Positions 1-5,848 of a stretch of DNA of 11,455 nt are shown piece by piece. The stretch spans positions 1 through 11,455 of the forward strand of contig JAKACR010000064.1 of assembly GCA_021821225.1 (NCBI GenBank). The letters run 5' to 3'. Origin of the DNA: Bacillota bacterium (GTDB taxonomy: Bacteria > Bacillota > Bacilli > Alicyclobacillales > SLC66). Both the position numbers and the translations under genes were made by a program. The notes below the pieces were generated by a model. It did not search any database. It was not told where the DNA came from and saw only the letters and a program-made list of their open reading frames with translations. The first letter of the stretch is position 1; every line of letters starts with the position of its first letter.

Positions 1-41
1 CGTACATCACCGTCTTTGATCATGGCTCCCTCACCCGACAT
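1..41 (-). CDS. Start of next ABC transporter gene, probably the second (DppC/OppC-type) permease, partial
   Basis: Only about 13 codons are inside the window. An ATG at 41 (minus strand) opens a frame that stays open to the window edge (reading MSGEGAMIKDGDV). It lies 8 bases after the stop codon of the DppB-type permease. A GGTGA motif that overlaps that stop sits about 8 bases before the ATG. A second in-frame ATG at 23 is an alternative start. In family-5 importer operons the gene after DppB/OppB is normally the partner permease DppC/OppC, so that is the expected product. The sequence here is too short to confirm this; the identity is inferred from context alone. Confidence 0.45.
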   Translation of the reverse strand, partial: MSGEGAMIKDGDV

Positions 42-49
42 CCCCCGTT

Positions 50-1015
50 TCACCCGATATCCCCCGCCCGCCTGATGCGCGGATCGAACAGTCCGTACGT
101 CAGGTCCACCAGCAGGTTCATCAACAGAATGACGGTCGCGTAAAGCAGCGCCGAATCCATGATGAGCGGATAATCGCGGACATTCGCCGCATTGACGAAA
201 TAATGGCCCAGTCCGGGCAACCCGAACATCTCTTCAATAAACACCGTGCCCGTCATCAAGCCCGCCAACTGCGGTCCGACGACCGTGATCATGGGCAGCA
301 GGGAATTGCGCAGCGCATGGCGCCACACCGCCCGCGAAAGCGTGCCGCCCTTGGCGATCACTCCCGTCACGTACTCGCTGTGGAGACTGTCGATCAGGCT
401 GTTGCGCAGGTAGCGCGACAGGGCGCCGACCATCGGCAACGCCAGGGAAAGCACCGGGAGAATGTAGTCCTGCCAGTGGGTGTAGCCGATAACGGGAAGA
501 AGATGAAGCGACAGGGCGAACAAAACGATCAGCAGCACGGCCACCAGATAGGAGGGAAGAGAGGTTCCCAGCATGGCAAAGAACATCAGGCCGATATCCA
601 TCCAGCCATTCTCACGCATGGCTGCCGTAACGCCGATCGGAATGGCAATCAGGACACCTGTCGCGACGGCCATCAGGGCGAGGCGCACCGAGAAGGGGAA
701 GGCCTTATCGATGATCGTCACGGTGCGCGTCCCGGGAAACTCAAACGACGTTCCCATGTGCCAGGAGAGAAACCCGTGAACATAATACCACCACTGAACG
801 TACCACGGGTCGTTCAAATGGTAATAATTGATGAGCGCTTCCATCACCTGCGGCGAGACGCTGTAGCTGCCCGCCACCGCATTGACGCCGTTGACCTGAA
901 AATTCGCGTTGAAAAAACTCCCCGGCGCCAGTTTCATCAACCAGAATGTCACAAGAGAAATGCATAGAAAGGCGATGAACATATACGCAAATCGCCTTGC
1001 CAAAAAGCGCAGCAT
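50..1015 (-). CDS. ABC transporter permease, DppB/OppB type (peptide/nickel/oligosaccharide importer)
   Basis: An integral membrane subunit of about 321 residues that forms half of the channel of a family-5 ABC importer. A first hydrophobic helix (about residues 9-27) follows a basic MLRFLARR start. Several more helices follow after about residue 105. The cytoplasmic coupling (EAA-type) loop is visible around residues 215-245, containing AKGG, then RHALRNSLLP, where the ATPase would dock. The C-terminus ends in the family hallmark DPRIR. The frame is open upstream to 1087, but the ATG at 1015 is chosen because GGAGGTGA lies 5 bases before it and the protein then starts exactly like DppB/OppB. 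It sits downstream of the solute-binding protein gene, with a long gap holding a large hairpin, and just before another permease start. The transported ligand cannot be read from this subunit. Confidence 0.93.
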   Translation of the reverse strand: MLRFLARRFAYMFIAFLCISLVTFWLMKLAPGSFFNANFQVNGVNAVAGSYSVSPQVMEALINYYHLNDPWYVQWWYYVHGFLSWHMGTSFEFPGTRTVTIIDKAFPFSVRLALMAVATGVLIAIPIGVTAAMRENGWMDIGLMFFAMLGTSLPSYLVAVLLIVLFALSLHLLPVIGYTHWQDYILPVLSLALPMVGALSRYLRNSLIDSLHSEYVTGVIAKGGTLSRAVWRHALRNSLLPMITVVGPQLAGLMTGTVFIEEMFGLPGLGHYFVNAANVRDYPLIMDSALLYATVILLMNLLVDLTYGLFDPRIRRAGDIG

Positions 1016-1082
1016 CGCCGTCACCTCCCTGCGGGCCGCGATTGGAGTGAAACCTGTCTTGAAAATACTCGTGCCAGCCGTC

Positions 1083-1145
1083 GCCATGCCCTATGCCCTC
1101 TGCTCAGACACCGCTTCGCGGAACTCGCCGGGCATAGGGCATGGC
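1083..1145 (-). repeat. Large intergenic inverted repeat (16-bp perfect arms) between binding-protein and permease genes
   Basis: Arms 1083-1098 and 1130-1145 are perfect reverse complements (core CCATGCCCTATGCC / GGCATAGGGCATGG). The 31-base loop contains a second hairpin, CCGC-TTC-GCGG at 1111-1121. It lies in the 202-base gap after the solute-binding protein stop and before the permease ribosome site. On the minus strand no T-run follows the stem, so it does not look like a simple terminator. A likely role is partial transcription arrest or 3'-end protection of the upstream message, giving more binding protein than permease, as intergenic hairpins do in other importer operons. That role is inference. 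Confidence 0.7.
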
Positions 1146-1217
1146 ACCGGTCCAGCAAACCTTGCCGTGACGCTAAACTCGCGACGAGCAAAGGGGATGA
1201 CGACGCCCCAGCAAACT

Positions 1218-2945
1218 TTAATTCATGGTGATGTAGCCAAGCCACACCGGTGGCGTGACAAGCCACATGCGCATTGGATAGTACCCGTGCACGCTGGGAT
1301 TGATCAGGACCGCGTTGTTCACGGTGTAGATCGGGATCACGTACGCGAGGTGGTTTTTCTCAATTACGTATTTCTGCATGAGCGCGGCGTTGTTCGTCTG
1401 TTCCGCCTTGACGCCGAGAGCCATGACCGCCCTCACCTGCGGAGACATGTGCTTGGTGACCATCATGCGCAGCTCCAGATTTTTCTGGCCGGGCGCCATC
1501 GTGTACGACTGCAGTTTGTAGTATTGCGCCAGGTAGGCCGAACTCATAGACCAGAGAGGCACATTGGTGCGCTGGTAGCCGGAAATGTCCAGGGGCATGA
1601 TGGTCTTCCAATTCGGGAAGGCCGCGCTCTGGCCGAACTGCGTGAATCCGACCTCGTTGCTCGGGAGCATTTTGTTCATATCCGCAAGGTAGGTGCCATA
1701 GTTCTCCGAATCGACCTGCACGTTCACGCCGAGCGTCTGTTGCCACATCTGCGCCACGGCCTCAGCGATCGGATCCGGATTGCTTCCTGTCAGGATGCGC
1801 ACCGTCGGAAATCCCTTGCCGCCGGGATACCCAGCCGCCGCCAGCAGGTGCTGCGCCTGCGTCGGGTTGTACTGCAGCGCGTCCTTTGCAATCCAGGGCG
1901 CCATCCAGGTGGTCACCTTGCCGTCATACGCAGGCAGGCCCGTTCCAAGCAAGACATTTTTGGCGATCACCTGCTTGTTCACGGCCTCCGCGAACGCCTG
2001 GCGCACATCAAGTTTGGAGAACGCCGGATTCATGCTGGGCGAAACCTGCAGTGTGTAGTTGACCGCCGTCTGAACCCAGTGCAGCTGGCTCTTGAGCGAA
2101 GGATTATTCAGCACGGCGGGCACGTCCTGCGGCGTCAGAAGCGCCATGTCCGTCTGGTTATTCTGGTAGGTCAGCAGTTCATTTGCCTGCGAGTAGGGTA
2201 TGATCTTGATTTCCTTCAGGGGCACCTTGGCGTAATAGTAAGGATTGGGCTTGAGAATTTCTTCGGTGCCCTGGACGTACTTCGTAATCATGTACGGACC
2301 GTCAGAAACGATGGTCTGTGGATTTGTCCAGATGGACTCCGGCTTGCCCTGGACGACGCGAGGATCGACGGGCAACTGCCACATGTCGGTCGCCAGTTGG
2401 GTCAACAGCGTCGGATCGGGCCTGTCCAGCGTGAATTGCAGTGTATAATTTCCTATGGCCTTAACGCCCAGACTGGCGACGGGCGCGACGCCCTGGATGA
2501 TCTTCTGCGCGTTTTTGATCGGCACGTCGCCCTGGAAGCTGCTGGACTTGTGCGCCTGGGCAGCCGTCTGCGGATTCACGGCCCGCCGGATCGAATACAC
2601 AAAGTCCTGCGCGGTGACCGGGTCCCCGTTGGAAAAGCGGGCGTTGTGCCGGAGGTAGAACGTCCAGACGGTGCCGTTCGCCTTCCAACTGGTGGCGATC
2701 CCAGGAACAATCGAGAAGTTCGGGCCAAAATGGACCAGGCCCTCGAAAATCCCGATCTGCGATTGCCGGGCGTCCCAGGTGAAGAGTGCGGGATCAAACC
2801 CCGCCCCGTCGTCGATCGTATAGAATGTGAATACGCCGCTGCCGGAAGAACTCGCGGCGCTGGCCGCCTGAGAATACCCCGTTGCAGACAGCGCCATGAC
2901 TGCCGCCATGGAAATCGGAGCAACAATGCGCCCCACCTTCTTCAT
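1218..2945 (-). CDS. Family-5 extracellular solute-binding protein of an ABC importer (DppA/OppA-like)
   Basis: About 575 residues. It begins with a Sec signal (MKKVGRIV, then a hydrophobic stretch to about residue 22) and a likely signal peptidase I site near AASA, around residue 30. The SBP_bac_5 signature is clear at about residues 83-123: FEGLV, then IATSWKANGTVWTFYLRHNARF, followed by SNGDPVTAQDFVYSIRR. The length fits the family (500-600 residues). There is no lipobox cysteine near the cleavage site, which is unusual in a Gram-positive organism, where such proteins are normally lipid-anchored. The start is the ATG at 2945, preceded by GAGGTG about 7 bases upstream; the frame stays open to 3026 without a better start. 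It is first in the operon, before the permease, and divergent from two oxidoreductases. Family-5 proteins bind peptides, nickel, heme, opines or oligosaccharides. The ligand is unknown; a sugar derivative is suggested by the neighbours. Confidence 0.93.
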   Translation of the reverse strand: MKKVGRIVAPISMAAVMALSATGYSQAASAASSSGSGVFTFYTIDDGAGFDPALFTWDARQSQIGIFEGLVHFGPNFSIVPGIATSWKANGTVWTFYLRHNARFSNGDPVTAQDFVYSIRRAVNPQTAAQAHKSSSFQGDVPIKNAQKIIQGVAPVASLGVKAIGNYTLQFTLDRPDPTLLTQLATDMWQLPVDPRVVQGKPESIWTNPQTIVSDGPYMITKYVQGTEEILKPNPYYYAKVPLKEIKIIPYSQANELLTYQNNQTDMALLTPQDVPAVLNNPSLKSQLHWVQTAVNYTLQVSPSMNPAFSKLDVRQAFAEAVNKQVIAKNVLLGTGLPAYDGKVTTWMAPWIAKDALQYNPTQAQHLLAAAGYPGGKGFPTVRILTGSNPDPIAEAVAQMWQQTLGVNVQVDSENYGTYLADMNKMLPSNEVGFTQFGQSAAFPNWKTIMPLDISGYQRTNVPLWSMSSAYLAQYYKLQSYTMAPGQKNLELRMMVTKHMSPQVRAVMALGVKAEQTNNAALMQKYVIEKNHLAYVIPIYTVNNAVLINPSVHGYYPMRMWLVTPPVWLGYITMN

Positions 2946-2977
2946 TCGCCTGCACCTCTCCCCCTCTATGATCGAAC

Positions 2978-2983
2978 AGTATA
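2978..2983 (-). promoter_or_regulatory. Candidate -10 box for the ABC importer operon
   Basis: On the minus strand the hexamer TATACT lies about 33 bases before the binding-protein ATG at 2945, inside an AT-rich stretch. No good -35 box stands at the standard spacing; that position falls on the palindrome at 3001-3012. Expression may therefore depend on an activator or be controlled at that palindrome. This is a sequence match only. Confidence 0.45.
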
Positions 2984-3000
2984 AATAATTCGCCGGCGGA

Positions 3001-3012
3001 AGGAATATTCCT
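3001..3012. promoter_or_regulatory. Candidate operator: 12-bp perfect palindrome between divergent promoters
   Basis: AGGAATATTCCT is a perfect 12-bp palindrome in the 151-base divergent gap. It overlaps the expected -35 position of the minus-strand importer promoter and lies about 20 bases upstream of the plus-strand -10 box. A second, shorter palindrome, CGCCGGCG, sits next to it at 2991-2998. The position suits a regulator that controls both directions. No regulator gene is visible in the window, and a 12-bp palindrome can arise by chance. Confidence 0.4.
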
Positions 3013-3032
3013 CCCTTTAGTCTCAATTTTTT

Positions 3033-3041
3033 TGGTATAAT
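3033..3041 (+). promoter_or_regulatory. Extended -10 promoter for the oxidoreductase pair
   Basis: TGGTATAAT contains the consensus TATAAT (3036-3041) with a TG dinucleotide one base upstream, which is the extended -10 motif that allows sigma-A promoters to work with a poor -35. No good -35 is present 17 bases upstream. Transcription would start near 3048, leaving a leader of about 50 bases before the ATG at 3097. Confidence 0.65.
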
Positions 3042-3096
3042 CCATCAGAGGATTTCTGTCTGGAATTTCTATTACTTTTATATATGAGGTGAGGAA

Positions 3097-4095
3097 ATGA
3101 TTTCGATCGGCATCATTGGCGCCGGAGGCATCGCGCACGCGCACGCCGGAGCGATCCGCGCGCTGGCGGACAGGTGCAGGCTGGATGCAGTGTACGATCC
3201 CAACCCCACGGCGCTCGCCGCCTTTTGCGAGCAGTTCGCCGACCTCGGAGCACATCCCGCCGCAAGCGCCGACGAACTGTTTGCCCGGCCGCTCGACGCG
3301 CTGATCATCTGCACCCCAAATCACGTTCACTCGCTCTATGTGCGCCGCGCCGTGGAGCGCAAACTCGCCGTGCTGTGCGAGAAACCGGCCGCAAACACGC
3401 TGCATGCGGCGCATGACATGGCTCAGGCCGCCGCGCTGGCCGGCGTCGTCACGATGGTCGGCTTCACCAACCGGTATCAGCCGGGCATCCGCAAACTGCG
3501 CCACGCCATGGACGCGGGACTGCTGGGAACGATCTTCGCCTACAGAGAACTGTCCTCCGGAGCACGCCTGACCAACCCGTCAATCGGCCTGGAGTGGCGC
3601 ATGCGCGACTGGGACGCGGGCGGCGGAGCCGTCGCGGATTTCGGCGTCCATTCGCTCGACATGGCCACATGGCTGCTGGGCGATTCCTGCGGACCGCTGC
3701 ACAGTCTCACGGGCATGCTGGCGACGTTCGTCAAACGGGCGGGAAACTACCCGCAAAACGACGACCTCAGCGTCGTGACGGGCCGCTTCGCTTCAGGCGC
3801 CATCGTGTCGCTCATGGACAGCCGCGTGGGGCCGGGGCTCTACCAGGTGGACGTGATGGGATCCTTGGGCCACGCGCATTTTGACCTGCGCAAAAACTCC
3901 GAACTGGATATCCACCTCTACCAGTCTCCCGGAAAACCGCCTGCGCTTCCCGATGTTACAATCGTCAACCCGTTCGAAGCGCAACTGGTCACTTTCCTCG
4001 ACGCCATCGCCGGCGGCCGCCCGGTCGAACCGGATCTCATCCGGGCGTATGAAATCCAGCGCCTGATCGAGCGCGTCCGCAACCACGCGGTCTGA
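3097..4095 (+). CDS. Gfo/Idh/MocA-family NAD(P)-dependent oxidoreductase
   Basis: A 332-residue cytoplasmic dehydrogenase of the usual family length. The N-terminal Rossmann fold shows the dinucleotide motif at residues 5-13 (GIIGAGGIA). It is followed by the CEKP motif at 94-97, whose lysine is the conserved catalytic/structural residue, and by FTNRYQP at 123-129. The C-terminal substrate domain has GGGAVADFGVHSLD at 175-188, with the family's conserved Asp/His pair (H185, D188). Such enzymes oxidise or reduce sugars, inositols, sugar acids or glycosides. The start is supported by GAGGTGAGG just before the ATG. It is divergent from the ABC importer and followed after 40 bases by a second, different member of the same family, so the two probably share one mRNA. 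The substrate cannot be told from sequence. Confidence 0.92.
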   Translation: MISIGIIGAGGIAHAHAGAIRALADRCRLDAVYDPNPTALAAFCEQFADLGAHPAASADELFARPLDALIICTPNHVHSLYVRRAVERKLAVLCEKPAANTLHAAHDMAQAAALAGVVTMVGFTNRYQPGIRKLRHAMDAGLLGTIFAYRELSSGARLTNPSIGLEWRMRDWDAGGGAVADFGVHSLDMATWLLGDSCGPLHSLTGMLATFVKRAGNYPQNDDLSVVTGRFASGAIVSLMDSRVGPGLYQVDVMGSLGHAHFDLRKNSELDIHLYQSPGKPPALPDVTIVNPFEAQLVTFLDAIAGGRPVEPDLIRAYEIQRLIERVRNHAV

Positions 4096-4135
4096 CCGTC
4101 CGCATGCCAACCTGAACCGGAAGGGAAGTCTGTCC

Positions 4136-5017
4136 ATGATCCGCCTTGGCGTCATCGGCGACACACTGATCCACGCATTTATCTATCCCGGCCACATCAA
4201 CGGCTTTTCCGCGCGGGAGATGTCCGCTTTCGGCGGCTGGATGAACGATATGCACGCCGACCGAAGCGGCGATCCGCTCGATCCGGAGATCCGCATCACG
4301 GCTATCGCCTCGCCGGACAAAGACCGGGCGATGCGCATCGCCGCCGCCTGCCGCATCGACACCGTCTACGACCGGATCGCCGACCTCGACCCGGAAAGCG
4401 TAGACGGAGTCCTGATCCTGGAGGACGACGGGACAAAGCACTCGACGCTCGCCCTGCCGTTTCTTGAACAGGGCAAGTTTGTCTTCCTCGACAAGCCGGT
4501 GGCCGTCAGCGCCGCCGACGCAAGCACGCTGGCGTCGGCCGCCCGCCGACACGGCGCGCGCCTCACGGGCGGTTCCGCCCTGCGCTACAGTCCGCGTGTC
4601 GCCGCCGCCCGCGAGGCGTGCGCCGCAGAGCGGCCGGGAAGCGTGACCATTTCGGGACCCGGCCGCTGGTTCAACTACGCCTGTCACACGGTCGAAGTGT
4701 TGGAGACCCTGTTTGGACTCTCCGATGTCGAACTTTGCGCACTCGGAAAAGAGGAGCGAGGCGCCGCACTGCTGCGCTGGCCGGACGGCATGACCGCCTC
4801 CGTAGGTTTCGGCGGCGGCCATCAGCCGCTGTTCATCCTGCGGGCGGAATATCGCGACCGGACGGAGACCTGGGTGATCGACGACGCGCGTCAGTACTAC
4901 CTTGGACTGTCGCAGACCATCGTATCTGTCGCCGCGGGCCGCGCCGATCCGCCTCCCGCCGACAGTTTTGTGGAAATCGCGCGCGTTCTTGAACAGGGAG
5001 GAGCGCTGCTGTCCTGA
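4136..5017 (+). CDS. Second Gfo/Idh/MocA-family oxidoreductase, divergent type
   Basis: A 293-residue protein, shorter than its upstream neighbour. The N-terminus (MIRLGVIGDTLIHAF) is Rossmann-like, but the third glycine of the usual GxGxxG/A pattern is replaced by Thr10. A YPGHINGF segment (17-24) and an extra loop (about 25-50) precede the second strand. The family lysine is present in FLDKP (117-121). The C-terminal part keeps a reduced catalytic-type motif, NYACHTVE, with H184 and E187 where related enzymes have His and Asp. It is probably a dehydrogenase/reductase acting on the same sugar-type pathway as the first enzyme, perhaps as a partner or for the next step; this is inference. The start ATG has a modest AGGGAAG site upstream. 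A terminator follows 11 bases after the stop, closing the operon. Confidence 0.85.
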   Translation: MIRLGVIGDTLIHAFIYPGHINGFSAREMSAFGGWMNDMHADRSGDPLDPEIRITAIASPDKDRAMRIAAACRIDTVYDRIADLDPESVDGVLILEDDGTKHSTLALPFLEQGKFVFLDKPVAVSAADASTLASAARRHGARLTGGSALRYSPRVAAAREACAAERPGSVTISGPGRWFNYACHTVEVLETLFGLSDVELCALGKEERGAALLRWPDGMTASVGFGGGHQPLFILRAEYRDRTETWVIDDARQYYLGLSQTIVSVAAGRADPPPADSFVEIARVLEQGGALLS

Positions 5018-5028
5018 CACATCGGTGC

Positions 5029-5060
5029 GGCAGCTCCCTGGGGAGTTCTGCCCCCTTTTT
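5029..5060 (+). terminator. Rho-independent terminator of the oxidoreductase operon
   Basis: The stem is GGCAG (5029-5033) plus CTCC (5034-5037), a 4-base loop, GGAG (5042-5045), a TT bulge and CTGCC (5048-5052), followed directly by CCC and a run of five T. It lies 11 bases after the stop of the second oxidoreductase and just before the 3' end of the convergent Uma2 pseudogene. Confidence 0.85.
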
Positions 5061-5069
5061 GAAATACCT

Positions 5070-5680
5070 CTATATGCCGATCGCGGGGAGATGGTCCCAG
5101 ACGCAGGACAGCGCAAACGATGCGCAGGGGACGCGGGGCGAGGACAGGATATCCTCAAGCGCAAAGATCAGCCGCAGTACTGGCGTCCGGTCATCAAGCT
5201 GTACTGCTCCAGCACTTTGCGGCCACCGTCGACAATCCAGTACTCCGGTACACCGTAGTGCGCGTAAATCTGCATCTTGCGTCCGCGATCGCGCTCGGCC
5301 GACGATGGAGAGAGAATCTCCACCACCAGGTCGGGCGGTCCTTCGATCCCGCGGTGGGTCAAAAGCCCGCCGCGCGACTTTCGCACCAGCGCGATATCCG
5401 GCTGCAGCACGCTGTAAGGCGAAAGAATCACATCGATGGGCGGCATTCAACACAAAAAACTCGCATCACACTCATACAGCGCCTTTTGCAACTCCTTGCT
5501 TACCATCTGATGCAGCGTGGACGGACCGGGCGACATGGCCAACAGCGTTCCGTCCAGCAGTTCGAAGCGCCCCGCCTCCTCCGGAAGGACCGCATAATCC
5601 TCGTAGCTTGCCCCTTGCTCGCGAACCGCTCCGTCTTTCCGCCCCCCGTCTTTCATCGGGCATAACACCTCTCCGCGCAT
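5070..5680 (-). pseudogene. Uma2-family (DUF820) putative endonuclease, broken by frameshifts
   Basis: Three regions of one Uma2 protein are readable on the minus strand. From 5680 to about 5455: SYEDYAVLPEEAGRFELLDG, then MSPGPSTLHQ, ending in an in-frame TGA at 5447-5449. From about 5443 to 5171, in the same frame: PIDVILSPYSVLQPDIALV, then RGIEGPPDLVVEILSPSS and YGVPEYWIVD, the core of the PD-(D/E)XK-like fold. From about 5170 to 5070, in another frame: LEDILSSPRVPCASFAL, resembling the family C-terminus. Between the first two parts the second frame reads VLNA, the expected continuation. The intact protein would be roughly 190-200 residues, normal for Uma2, so three frame changes are implied: near the T6 run at 5454-5459, near 5440, and near 5171. 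The start may be ATG 5656, after GAGAGGTG, rather than 5680. Family role: uncharacterised, nuclease fold. Sequencing error is possible but three sites argue for decay. Confidence 0.8.
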
Positions 5681-5738
5681 TGAACTCCAAGGAAATATTT
5701 TATCCAGAAAACCCTGCGCGCGCCATGACGCATCGGAG

Positions 5739-5791
5739 AAAAAAGCGCCGCTGTACGTGTTGGCGCGAAGCGCGAATTTCCACGTACAGCG
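5739..5791 (-). terminator. Probable terminator of the DUF4855 gene
   Basis: Perfect 11-bp arms (CGCTGTACGTG at 5749-5759 and CACGTACAGCG at 5781-5791) enclose a 21-base loop that itself folds (GCGC-GAA-GCGC at 5763-5773). On the minus strand the stem is followed after four bases by six T (5739-5744). It lies about 60 bases beyond the DUF4855 stop and before the Uma2 pseudogene. The four-base gap before the T-run makes it less than ideal. A small extra hairpin (GACGT-CAA-ACGTC) lies at 5791-5803. Confidence 0.6.
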
Positions 5792-5848
5792 ACGTCAAAC
5801 GTCCAGAGGGGCATACGTTAAATCAGTCTTAATAGAATCCCATCAGTT

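Noticed and set aside
203..967. Plus-strand open frame of 254 codons
   Set aside because: It lies entirely opposite the DppB/OppB-type permease. Its translation is Gln/Arg/His-rich with no recognisable motif.
1152..1216. 9-bp direct repeat CCAGCAAAC (1152-1160 and 1208-1216) flanking part of the importer gap
   Set aside because: It is too short to support a target-site duplication, and no insertion-like element lies between the copies.
909..2984. Plus-strand open frame of 691 codons
   Set aside because: It is antisense to the clear solute-binding protein and to part of the permease. It is rich in Arg, His and Gly, has no domain, and reflects the high GC of the opposite strand.
5146..5155. 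10-bp palindrome AGGATATCCT
   Set aside because: It lies inside the C-terminal coding part of the Uma2 pseudogene and is explained by coding sequence; there is no supporting context for an operator.
4037..5164. Minus-strand open frame of 375 codons
   Set aside because: It is antisense to the second oxidoreductase and to the end of the first, has Gly/Ala/Arg-rich composition and shows no family signature.
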